Under the pieces are notes generated by a model. That model did no database searches. It saw only the letters and a list, made by a program, of their open reading frames with translations, and had not been told where the DNA came from. A DNA stretch of 64,000 bases from Campylobacter magnus (GTDB lineage: Bacteria; Campylobacterota; Campylobacteria; Campylobacterales; Campylobacteraceae), in NCBI RefSeq assembly GCF_028649595.1, contig NZ_JAQSLK010000003.1, positions 124,001-188,000 on the forward strand, read 5' to 3'. This document shows, in pieces, positions 16,497 through 24,529 of the stretch. How positions within the stretch are numbered: position 1 is the first letter of the stretch; the number at the start of each line of letters is the position of its first letter. Made by a program: the position numbers and the translations under genes.

Positions 16497-17642
16497 ATGG
16501 TGGATAGCATTATGATTGATTTTCTAACTTCAAATATAAAAATAAATCTTTATTATGACGAAACTAACAATATCAGAAAATTTTATCTAACAAACAACAA
16601 AAGAGAATATTTAAATAGCGATATTTCAGCGTTTATTTTGGGCGGAGTTGGGCTAAAGCCAGAAATGTTGTCTAAAAATAATGTTTTTGATAAATCTTTA
16701 AAAGATTTGTTTGAAAAACTAGGACTTCAAAAAACACAAAGTGAATTAAAATTCAAACATATAGCACATGGCAGCTTCCAAGATATTTTAAAATCAAAAA
16801 AGTTAAATATATTATTTGATTTTTTATTAGAAAATAATATTGTTTTACATATGCAAATACTAGATGTTATTCATTGGTCTTTAATTGATATTATAGAAAG
16901 TCAAACAACTATAGATATCGTTAATCCTTATTTTTTTCTCGATGTCTGTATTTTAAATAAAGTTAAATCAGCTCTAACAGAAATCGCCAAGTCATTTAAA
17001 ACAGATTTTTTCAAAAATCTTTATGACTTTAAATATCCAGATGTGATTGATAAAAAGAAAGAATTTGTTATCTTTCTAAAAAAATTTTTATTAAAATTTA
17101 ATGAGGAAAAATTATATGTTAAAAAGGGCATTGATCCAGTAATACTAGAATTGTTAGAAAAAGTGCTTTGTAAAATAGAAGAATTTGATAATGATATGTT
17201 TGTTTTTTTGGAAAATGAGCCAGAACATAAGTTAATCGATAAATTTCTTGAGTTCTATTTTCATAGAATAATATTATTTCCTAAATGTTATCATATTTTT
17301 GACAATGAATTTGAAGTTGAAAAAAAGCTACCAAATTTTTTAAAAGAAAAGAATAATTATAAATTTGTAGATTCAAAAGATAATTTATTGGTTCAATTAT
17401 CTGATATTATGGTTGGGTTTTTTAGAAGCTTGTTTGAATATATCTTAAAAATTGATTATATAGATATAGAAGATGTATTTAATAGTTTTTCAAAAGAAGA
17501 AAAAATATGTTTGAAAAAATTTTTTAATCTTTGTCAAAAAACAGAAGAAATTGATACTAAATTATTTCAATATATAACATCGATATTTGACATAAACAAA
17601 ATCCACAAATTAGCCGAATTGTCGCTTAATAGTAAGTCATAA
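16497..17642 (+). CDS. DUF3800-like protein, AT-rich
   Basis: Protein of 381 residues. Near the N-terminus it has NLYYDETNNIRKF (residues ~17-29), matching the start of DUF3800 proteins where an early Asp-Glu pair belongs to an RNase H-like site. Late in the sequence LLVQLSDIMVGFFRSLFEY matches the family's closing QLADxxxG motif. Biochemical role is unknown for most of the family; some members are found near mobile or defence genes. Base use is clearly more AT-rich and richer in Lys, Asn, Ile and Phe codons than neighbours, a sign of separate origin. A second possible start is ATG 16512. It stands alone between repeat stretches. Confidence 0.6.
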   Translation: MVDSIMIDFLTSNIKINLYYDETNNIRKFYLTNNKREYLNSDISAFILGGVGLKPEMLSKNNVFDKSLKDLFEKLGLQKTQSELKFKHIAHGSFQDILKSKKLNILFDFLLENNIVLHMQILDVIHWSLIDIIESQTTIDIVNPYFFLDVCILNKVKSALTEIAKSFKTDFFKNLYDFKYPDVIDKKKEFVIFLKKFLLKFNEEKLYVKKGIDPVILELLEKVLCKIEEFDNDMFVFLENEPEHKLIDKFLEFYFHRIILFPKCYHIFDNEFEVEKKLPNFLKEKNNYKFVDSKDNLLVQLSDIMVGFFRSLFEYILKIDYIDIEDVFNSFSKEEKICLKKFFNLCQKTEEIDTKLFQYITSIFDINKIHKLAELSLNSKS

Positions 17643-18558
17643 ATCAATAAGACTATATTAAAAAATTCCAAAACTCGCGCTAGTGTTTTTGGCTTGCGCC
17701 AGCTGTGAATAAAATCTAGAATTCCCAAAATTCCGTCATTGCGAGGGAGCAAAGCAACCGAAGCAATCTCTAGAGAATTCTAGAATTCCCTAAGACTTAT
17801 CTCATCCCTCCGACTTGACTTTCTTTGTCATCCCCCAGTTTGACTGGGGGATCTCATCACAAAGAATTTAGAATTCTATAGAGATCCTCGGGTCAAGCCC
17901 GAGGATGACATAGTAGAGAATTCTAGAATTCCCTAAAAAATACCCCCTAACCCCCAACCAGCGGATGTGAAGCAAAAAATGCAGATAAAGCAAGAGAATT
18001 CTAAATTTTAGTGGGGGTTTTAGGGGAGGCAGCCCCTAAGGGTTTAGGGCGCAGCCCTTATAAAATTTGCGAGCTAGGCTTTATCCAGCCTAAAAGCGAG
18101 CAAAATTCTAGAATTCCTAAGAATAAATTTAGAATTCCTAAGGATGAATTTAGAATTCCTAGAGATTGCTTCGCTTCGCTTGTAATGACGGAATTTTAGA
18201 CGGAATTTTGAACGAGATTGCTTCGTCGTTCGTTTCACTCACTCCTCGCAATGACGGAATTTCTGCAATGACGGCGATTTGATGAGATTGCTTCGGTCGC
18301 TTTGCTCCCTCGCAATGACGAAGGGAATTCTAGATTTATTTATGATGAGATCCCCCGATCAAGTCGGGGGATGACAAAAAAGTCAAGTAGGGGGATGACA
18401 CAAAGCTTAAAGTCAGGGGATGACAGGGAATTCTAGAATTCCCCTTAGAGATTCCCTAAAGGGCTGGGGGATGACAGAGAATTCTAGAATTCCCAGGGTT
18501 GAGATTGCTCAGTTAGGCCAAGGATGTGCGCCCAAGAATGGCGCAAAAGAGAGTAGGG
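17643..18558. repeat. Long intergenic repeat mosaic at the right edge of the S-layer locus
   Basis: No gene seen in 916 bases. It holds TCATTGCGAG...GCAATCTC elements (17735, 18165, 18210, 18280), GATCCCCCAGT...GGGGGATGACA hairpins (17830-17915, 18345-18375) and many GGAATTCTAGAATTCC units. About 17932-18198 is an inverted copy of 3715-3960, and about 18180-18330 is an inverted copy of 9805-9985. Confidence 0.75.
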
Positions 18559-19140
18559 TTACTCGATATATGTGCCTTGCGTAGTTGGCTTGCGAGAGAT
18601 AGGACGGTTTTCCTGATTTGAGTAGATAAAGGCGCTCTCACCCTTTATATACGCTATCATGTCGCCTAGGTCGCGGTAGTTTGTCGCTACTGCGTAGGTG
18701 CGCATGATGTAACGTGAGTCGCCGCCGTAGTCAGGGTTGTTTGCGTAGCCGATGATGGCGTCGTTGATCTGCTGGCCGGTCATTTCGTTTAGGCGGCGAG
18801 TTTTGCCACCGACTTTTATCTCGCCTTTTGCGCCATGGCAGCTAGCGCAGCGAGCTAGGTAGAGCTCTTCGCCACGAGCCATGTTAAAGTCCTGGGCTTT
18901 GTCAACGCCGATGTTTATCATGCGCTTTTTGCGTCCATCGCGTGTGCTAGTATCCTCTGCTCCACGCACTACGCGCACTGTGACATTGCCGTCTTTTGAG
19001 TGCTTGGCGACTAGTTCTTCAAGCTCTTTGCCAAACTCACCGTCTGCTTCTATATAATACTCACCATTTTGAGCGGCAAAAAGAGTCTGGGCGCAAAAGA
19101 TAGCGCAAGCCGCAGCAGCTAGAAATGTAGACTTTTTCAT
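18559..19140 (-). CDS. Periplasmic monohaem c-type cytochrome
   Basis: Electron carrier of 193 residues. A Sec signal peptide (KKSTFLAAAACAIFCAQTLFA) is followed by one haem site, CASCH at residues 98-102; Met residues further on could be the sixth ligand. The region before the haem, about 70 residues long, is not a standard cytochrome fold that I recognise. The start is ATG 19140 after AGGAAAATTT; the longer in-frame option would place 35 residues before the signal peptide. A promoter lies at 19169-19174. It stands alone between repeats, divergent from nothing and upstream of no clear partner, so its redox partner is unknown. Confidence 0.85.
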   Translation of the reverse strand: MKKSTFLAAAACAIFCAQTLFAAQNGEYYIEADGEFGKELEELVAKHSKDGNVTVRVVRGAEDTSTRDGRKKRMINIGVDKAQDFNMARGEELYLARCASCHGAKGEIKVGGKTRRLNEMTGQQINDAIIGYANNPDYGGDSRYIMRTYAVATNYRDLGDMIAYIKGESAFIYSNQENRPISRKPTTQGTYIE

Positions 19141-19168
19141 AAATTTTCCTAAAAATAAAAGTTGCGAA

Positions 19169-19174
19169 ATTATA
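19169..19174 (-). promoter_or_regulatory. -10 box of cytochrome gene promoter
   Basis: Minus-strand TATAAT preceded by an eight-T tract with A/T spacing, 29 bases ahead of ATG 19140; typical Campylobacter form. Confidence 0.6.
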
Positions 19175-19272
19175 TAAAAAAAATATTTAAGAGTGTATAA
19201 AAATCTAGGGAATTCTAGAATTTTATATAGAGATCCCCCAGTCAAGCTGGGGGATGACAGGGAATTCTAGAA

Positions 19273-19313
19273 TAAAAAAAAGGAAGCCAGACCCGAAGGC
19301 CCGGCTCCCTTTT
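19273..19313 (-). terminator. Strong terminator of the porin gene
   Basis: On the minus strand, GGGAGCCGGGCC-TTCG-GGTCTGGCTTCC with a UUCG-type tetraloop and a run of eight T, about 50 bases after the porin stop. Confidence 0.9.
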
Positions 19314-19363
19314 GAGATTCCCCAGTCAAGCTGGAGAATGAGGCTTAGCTAAACTTTCTAAAA

Positions 19364-20620
19364 TTAGAAGTTGTAGCGAGCGTCAAAGCGGAAGCGGTTG
19401 CTTTTATCTTTTACACCGTCTTGTTTCTCAGTTACCATTGAGTACCAAGCGTTGAAGCTAAGTTTGTCATTGTATTTGTAACCAGCACGAACAACCCACT
19501 CGTTAGCTTTTAGGTTGCCTCTAAGGTTTTTTACTTTGTCATGAACATAGTCTACACCGATAGAGTATGCATCATAAGTATATTTTGCTTTTCCAAACCA
19601 TACTTTGTGTTTACCACTAAATGAAGTGTAGTTGATTAGCTCTTCACCTGGTTTGATTAGAGAGCCAGCGTCTTCTAGGGTATGAACGCTTATTTGGTCT
19701 TTTTTACCATAAGTTAGGTAACCAGCGTCAAGGTCGAAGCCATAGAAGCTAGCACCTAGGTCGAAGCCAAAGAAGTTAGAGTTAGCAACTAAGCCATCAT
19801 TCAAAGCTGTTCTACCGTAGTTGTCTTTGAATTTGCCAGTTAGGTTAGTGTGAGCCCATTGAGCTTTACCACGAACTGATACATCATCATTGATAGCGTA
19901 GTTAGCGCCAGCACTGATAGCAAATAGGTTAGCTACTTTGTTTAGACCTGCGTACCATGCTTGTAGGTCTAGGAACTCGTTTTGATAGATAGCTGCTACG
20001 CCCCATAGATTTTTTTGGTGAATGAAAGCACCGTTAGGCTGATTCATGTTGAAAGGAACCATACCTAGGTCGCCGTCTTCCTCGAAGTTAGTGTAGTAAA
20101 GACCAGCAAGTGTTAGACCCTCTACTGGGTTAACAGCTACTTTTAGACCAGTTGCTACGATATCATCAGTGAAGAACGTACCAGCTGGTTGGCGACCAAA
20201 TAGAACTGTAGTGTAAGGAATAGCAGTAAAGCCTACATAGTATTGACGAACTGAGAAGCTATCACGACCTTGGCCACCCCAGCCACCGTTGGTGCCAGAT
20301 AGACCACCGTGAGTATTAGCGATACCGCTATTTAGACGATTGTGGCTGCCTACGATGTCAGCGCTGTCATAGCGTAGACCGATAACAGCAAAGAAGTTGT
20401 CATCTAGAGTAGCTTTGAAGTTTACATCAAGTGTAAAACGGTGGTAAGTGTCGTGTGTTTTCTTACCAATCGCTGGTTTTGTATCAGTTGATTGGAATCT
20501 ATAGCGACCAAAACCGCTTACATCGATATCTTTGATTGCTTCCTCTAGTGGAGCAGCACTAACGCTAGAAAGCGCACCAGCTGCTACAACAGCAGCTAAA
20601 CTTAGTTTGAAAAGTTTCAT
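19364..20620 (-). CDS. porA: Major outer membrane porin (MOMP/PorA type)
   Basis: General diffusion porin, 418 residues, close to the usual ~425 of Campylobacter MOMP. The signal peptide MKLFKLSLAAVVAAGALSS leads into PLEEAIKDIDVSGFGRYRF, the hallmark N-terminus of this family. The rest alternates short beta strands, and the C-terminus ends in Phe (FRFDARYNF), as outer membrane barrels do. ATG 20620 follows AAGGAGAAAAAA; ten residues upstream in the same frame are not needed. A strong terminator follows and codon choice is uniform, both fitting high expression. It is a single-gene unit, divergent from a lipoprotein gene. Confidence 0.92.
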   Translation of the reverse strand: MKLFKLSLAAVVAAGALSSVSAAPLEEAIKDIDVSGFGRYRFQSTDTKPAIGKKTHDTYHRFTLDVNFKATLDDNFFAVIGLRYDSADIVGSHNRLNSGIANTHGGLSGTNGGWGGQGRDSFSVRQYYVGFTAIPYTTVLFGRQPAGTFFTDDIVATGLKVAVNPVEGLTLAGLYYTNFEEDGDLGMVPFNMNQPNGAFIHQKNLWGVAAIYQNEFLDLQAWYAGLNKVANLFAISAGANYAINDDVSVRGKAQWAHTNLTGKFKDNYGRTALNDGLVANSNFFGFDLGASFYGFDLDAGYLTYGKKDQISVHTLEDAGSLIKPGEELINYTSFSGKHKVWFGKAKYTYDAYSIGVDYVHDKVKNLRGNLKANEWVVRAGYKYNDKLSFNAWYSMVTEKQDGVKDKSNRFRFDARYNF

Positions 20621-20760
20621 TTTTTTCTCCTTGTTGAAATGTGGGAGCAATTGTAAAAGGTTTGTGCTTAGAGTTTGCTGAATTTTTACGAATTTGTTGC
20701 CGATTGTTTACCAAAATCTAAAAATTCTGCTAGAATTACGAAAAATTTTTGGAGAAAAGT

Positions 20761-21180
20761 ATGAAAAAAATCTTTTTTTTGTGGATATTGGGGCTGTTTT
20801 TTGCTGGGTGCTTCTGGGACGAGCCAAAACCACGAGTGCCGCAAAAGCCTGCTGGCGTGCTAACAAAAGGCACTCTAAACAAAATCGAGCGTGTAAAAGG
20901 TGGATATATCCTACACGCACTAATAAAAAATGGAAATAGATATGAAAACGCCAGAGGCATGGTAAATAGCCTGCAAACTCGCTCAAGCGATGGTGCTGCG
21001 GTAAGCTACGAAGAAGGCGATTTGCTCGGTATGCAGCTTAAAAATGGCGTTATAATGTATAGTGAGGTGATGATAAAAAACTATACTACAAGAGAGGGCG
21101 CTGTGTTAAGATCAGCAAATAAGCGTGATAAAAGCAAGATAAAAGCGTCGCTGCCGCAAGAAAATAAAATAAGATTTTAG
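20761..21180 (+). CDS. Small putative lipoprotein
   Basis: Protein of 139 residues with an N-terminal lipoprotein signal: KKIFFLWILGLFFAGC, the Cys at about residue 17 being the lipid anchor. The mature part is basic and polar, with no domain that I recognise. The ATG at 20761 follows TTGGAGAAAAGT at good distance; four extra upstream residues are possible. TAGAAT at about 20728 may be its -10 box. It is divergent from the porin gene and closed by a strong hairpin. Function unknown; an envelope role is inferred from the signal only. Confidence 0.8.
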   Translation: MKKIFFLWILGLFFAGCFWDEPKPRVPQKPAGVLTKGTLNKIERVKGGYILHALIKNGNRYENARGMVNSLQTRSSDGAAVSYEEGDLLGMQLKNGVIMYSEVMIKNYTTREGAVLRSANKRDKSKIKASLPQENKIRF

Positions 21181-21218
21181 CCTTTGTGCTTTGGTGGTTT
21201 TTTTAAATGCTGATATAA

Positions 21219-21264
21219 CGCAAAAAGCCCAGCCTAGCAATTTTGCTAAGCCGGGCTTTTTGCG
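21219..21264. terminator. Bidirectional terminator
   Basis: Long near-perfect stem CGCAAAAAGCCC...GGGCTTTTTGCG with inner arms TAGCAA/TTGCTA. Flanking A and T tracts let it work on both strands. Confidence 0.85.
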
Positions 21265-21485
21265 TTTAAGAAGGAGACCGAAAAAAAACTTTTGAAAAAT
21301 TTTAATTGCGTGGTGAAATTATAAAAAAATCTGGTAAACACTCGGTAATACTAGATGGAATTCTAGTTGGAATTCCTATTTGAAATTCTAGTTTTTAGCA
21401 CTTAGCTAGGTTAGCGTAAAAATTAACAAAAACTAGAATTCCTAGGTGGAATTCTTCGGTGGAATTCCTAGTTGGAATTCTAGAT

Positions 21486-23354
21486 TTAGCTCTCAGCTAG
21501 CTTTTTTGCGGCTTGTTTGCCTGCGATTCTTGCTATTTCATCATTTGAAGCCGCCTTAATAGCCTCAAAACTTCCATAATAATCAAGCAATTTTTTTATA
21601 GCTCCTGCGCTTAGTCCTAGCTTTGCTAGCTCGCTTTTTGCAAGGTTTGTTTTGTCTCTGGTTTTTCTATGAAAGCTGATAGCAAAGCGGTGTGCCTCAT
21701 CACGCAAACGTTGTAAAAACTGTAATTTAGCATCATTTGGGCTTAGTTTCATCTCGCCAAGTTCGCAGTGGATTTTATCTAAGGCTGAGCCTTTTGCTCT
21801 ATGGGCTTTGGCGTCAATTTTTTCTTTGGCGATTGCTAGCACATCGACATTTGCGCCAGAGCTAGCCACCACGGCGCAGGCTAGGTCATATAGAGCCTTG
21901 CCACCATCAATGAGCCACAAATCAGGCGGCGAGGCGTTCTCAAAGCGCAAGGCGCGAGCTGTTAGCATTTCTTTCATCTGTTCGTAGTCATTGCTGCTGC
22001 TAAGGTGCATGTGACGATAGCCATCTTTGTAAAATTCGCTATTTTTTTCGCTGCTGTTTGCTTGCCAAGCTATCATTGCTCCTACTTTTGCCTCTCCAAA
22101 GAGCATTGAGTTATCAAAGCACTCGATTTTTAGCGGTAGGTTGTTTAAGCCAAAGTAGTTTTGTATATCTTCTAAAAGGCTGTATTTGTGGGTGTTTATG
22201 TGCTTTTTGATGAGTTCAAGGGCGTTTTTGTGTGCTATATTTACTAGGGCTTTTTTCTCGCCGATTTTTGGCGTTTTTATGCTAAATTTGCGGCTGTGGC
22301 GAGTCTCTAAGACCTGCTCGCAAAGTCTGCTGTCTTCAAAATCATCGCTAGTGAAAATCTGGCTACACGCAAGCGGCAGTGAGCTTGGAAAGGCTGCTAA
22401 AATGCTTTGTTTATATAGCTCGCTAATAATGCTCTCATCGCTATTTTGGGCAATTTTTAAAGCTGGGGTGATAGAGTGCGTGGCGTAGGCTACCTTGCCC
22501 TCTCGCACGCTAAGCCTTAAAGTGCAAAAAAAGCCGTTAGCACTAGCCACTGAGAATATTTCAAAGTCCTCAAACTTTGCTAGGTCGATTTCTACCTTGA
22601 CGCTTATGCTTTTTATAGTCTCAATCTGATCTCTTAGATGCGCTGCTTGCTCGAAGTTTTCGTGCGTGGCGTGAAAGAGCATTTTTTGCTCTAAACGCGG
22701 TATAAGCGAGGTAGGGTTTTTTAGTGCTTTTAGGGCATCACTCAGCACAACTTGGTACTCTTCTTGGCTCACTCCACCCACGCAAGGCGCTAGGCAGCGG
22801 TTAATTTGCGCAAAAAGACAGGCTTTTTTCTCTTTTAGACAGCCTTTTTTTTGGACTAGGGCAAATTCCTCATAAATTGCTTCTAAAATATCTTTTGCAC
22901 CTTTGTAAAATGGCCCAAAATAGCGTATTTTTGCGCCTTTAATGAGCTTTCTAGTGATAACTGGGCGAGGGTAGGGCTCGCTAAAATCTACATATATATA
23001 AGGATAGGTTTTATCATCTCGCAATAAAATATTGTATTTTGGGCGCAACTGCTTGATAAAAGAGTTTTCAAGTATGAGTGCGTCGCTCTCGCTGCTAGTC
23101 TCGATCCACTCTATATGCACAGCCTCAGCTATCATTTTAGCGATGCGAGGTGCTAGGCGAGGGCTGGGGGCTAGCGTGGGCGTAAAGCTAAAATAGCTTT
23201 TTACTCGGTTTTTTAGTACCTTTGCTTTGCCTACATAGAGTAGTTTGCCAGCAGCGTCGAAGTACTCATAGACGCCGGGGCTGTTTGGTAAAGATTTTAG
23301 TTCGTTTTTTAGTGTTTCTTTTTTTATTGTTTCTTTTTTTATTGTTTCTTGCAT
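21486..23354 (-). CDS. uvrC: Excinuclease ABC subunit C
   Basis: Makes the two cuts flanking a DNA lesion in nucleotide excision repair with UvrAB. The N-terminal GIY-YIG nuclease reads SPGVYEYFDAAGKLLYVGKA, the UVR motif lies at about residues 200-240, and the C-terminal RNase H-like nuclease has DLWLIDGGK; helix-hairpin-helix motifs close the protein. Length of 622 is slightly above normal because of an N-terminal run made by a repeated 15-base unit (QETIKKETIKKETLKN). That run holds two A7 tracts, so its length could vary. Single gene; gaps on both sides are repeats. Confidence 0.95.
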   Translation of the reverse strand: MQETIKKETIKKETLKNELKSLPNSPGVYEYFDAAGKLLYVGKAKVLKNRVKSYFSFTPTLAPSPRLAPRIAKMIAEAVHIEWIETSSESDALILENSFIKQLRPKYNILLRDDKTYPYIYVDFSEPYPRPVITRKLIKGAKIRYFGPFYKGAKDILEAIYEEFALVQKKGCLKEKKACLFAQINRCLAPCVGGVSQEEYQVVLSDALKALKNPTSLIPRLEQKMLFHATHENFEQAAHLRDQIETIKSISVKVEIDLAKFEDFEIFSVASANGFFCTLRLSVREGKVAYATHSITPALKIAQNSDESIISELYKQSILAAFPSSLPLACSQIFTSDDFEDSRLCEQVLETRHSRKFSIKTPKIGEKKALVNIAHKNALELIKKHINTHKYSLLEDIQNYFGLNNLPLKIECFDNSMLFGEAKVGAMIAWQANSSEKNSEFYKDGYRHMHLSSSNDYEQMKEMLTARALRFENASPPDLWLIDGGKALYDLACAVVASSGANVDVLAIAKEKIDAKAHRAKGSALDKIHCELGEMKLSPNDAKLQFLQRLRDEAHRFAISFHRKTRDKTNLAKSELAKLGLSAGAIKKLLDYYGSFEAIKAASNDEIARIAGKQAAKKLAES

Positions 23355-23968
23355 TGGTTTTACTTTATTTGCTTGTCTTTTTATTGACTAGTTTTTAAAT
23401 TCGGCTGGCTCAGCTTGCGGACGCTTTTTTAAAATTTTGGCTTGGACAGCCCAGCGCCTTACAAGCGAGCTTTCGCACTGTTTGCGTCGTTAGCCGCTAA
23501 GCTTGTGCTTTTTTGTTACAGCAGCGGCTAGCTCGCAAATCAGCACGAAACTCGCTTGAACGCTACCGCTACGACGCCCCACGGCTAGTCCTGCGCCAAA
23601 ATTGTAAAAAATCGCCTCGCAATCTTGGAGCCTTTTATTTTAACAGCCGCTACCGCGAAGTTTAAACAACAGCGCAAGTTAGAATTCGCTAGGGAATTCT
23701 AAATAGGCTGGCTCAGCTTTTTTGCTCTTTTTTGCGCTCACAGCTCGCACAGCCCAGCTTGTTCTGGCAAAATTTTCACGGCAGTTTCCTGCGGACTTCG
23801 TCCTTGAAATTCAGCCGTGAAATTTTGCCAGCCGCTACTGCGGACACAGCCCCACGGCTAGTGCTTCGCTGCGAGCACAAAAAATAGCTCAAAAATCTTG
23901 GAGCCTTGTTTTTACTGCTGCTACCGCAAAGCCCAAAGGACAGCGCGAGTTTAGAAATTCTAGAATTC
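23355..23968. repeat. Intergenic stretch with two diverged copies of a ~250-bp GC-rich element
   Basis: No open gene. Two similar blocks, about 23402-23690 and 23703-23955, each begin with GGCTGGCTCAGC, contain ACAGCCCAGC, then CCACGGCTAGT, AATCTTGGAGCCTT and GCTACCGC, and end near ACAGCGC. The blocks are richer in G and C than the rest of the gaps. Could be a decayed gene fragment, a structured RNA or a repeat family. Confidence 0.5.
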
Positions 23969-24424
23969 CTAGGCTTGATTTTTTGCTTTTTGGCGCAGAA
24001 TTTCTCTTAAATCTAAGAAAATTTGCGCTAGTTTTGGGTTTTTACAGCGCAGTTCAAAGTTGCCTTTGGCCTTTTCTTTTAGTACTAGCACGGATTTTCT
24101 TACCACGATTTTTGGCGGCTTGTTTTTGGCTACAAAAAACTTCACATTTTCAATGCGTAAAAAGCCTAGATTTTTACTCGCAAAATACATATTTAAAAAG
24201 TTTTTAATGCTTATTATGTTACTATCGTGCTTTAGTTCTTGGGCGGCAAAAGGTGCTTTTACGCATACAAAAAGCGTGTTATCTCGCAGATATGCGTAGC
24301 GAACTAAAGGTGCTTTTGCCTTGCCTAAAAACTCTTTTAGCGCTTTTGTAGCAAGGGTTTGTTCTTTGGCGCGACGATACTGCGGGAGATTTAAGATATG
24401 ATTTATAACTTCTTGCGCTTTCAT
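23969..24424 (-). CDS. DUF721 (DciA-like) protein
   Basis: Protein of 151 residues of the DUF721 type: [11 protein letters not shown] near the start, then the family's core 'LFVCVKAPFAAQEL' and basic C-terminal tail. DUF721 proteins in many bacteria include DciA, which helps load the replicative helicase; whether the campylobacterial version does this is not shown by the sequence. The C-terminal half is Lys-rich, fit for nucleic acid binding. Its start overlaps the 5' end of the divergent small lipoprotein gene (24398) by 27 bases, so their promoters must overlap each other's coding sequence. Confidence 0.7.
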   Translation of the reverse strand: MKAQEVINHILNLPQYRRAKEQTLATKALKEFLGKAKAPLVRYAYLRDNTLFVCVKAPFAAQELKHDSNIISIKNFLNMYFASKNLGFLRIENVKFFVAKNKPPKIVVRKSVLVLKEKAKGNFELRCKNPKLAQIFLDLREILRQKAKNQA

Positions 24425-24529
24425 GGCGCAATTTTAGCGACTTTTGCCTTAATCTGCGCTATAAGCGGCTGTGGATACAAGGCTGATCCGTTCTATACAA
24501 ATGAAACAAATATGGGGGTAAATAGATGA
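24398..24529 (+). CDS. Tiny lipoprotein (LptM-like) overlapping guaA
   Basis: Forty-three residues from ATG 24398, ribosome site GGGAG. A hydrophobic signal ([20 protein letters not shown]) carries a lipobox with the anchor Cys at residue 25, followed by GYKADPFY and a short polar tail. Very short lipoproteins of this type (LptM/YifL, 'GCGyKgPLY') are known to assist LPS transporter assembly in E. coli; the relation here is inferred from the motif. Its TGA overlaps the guaA ATG (ATGA), so the two are probably co-translated. Confidence 0.75.
   Translation: MIYNFLRFHGAILATFALICAISGCGYKADPFYTNETNMGVNR

Noticed and set aside
20694-20986. Alternative frames around the lipoprotein start
   Set aside because: They overlap the lipoprotein gene, lack ribosome sites and have no recognisable features.
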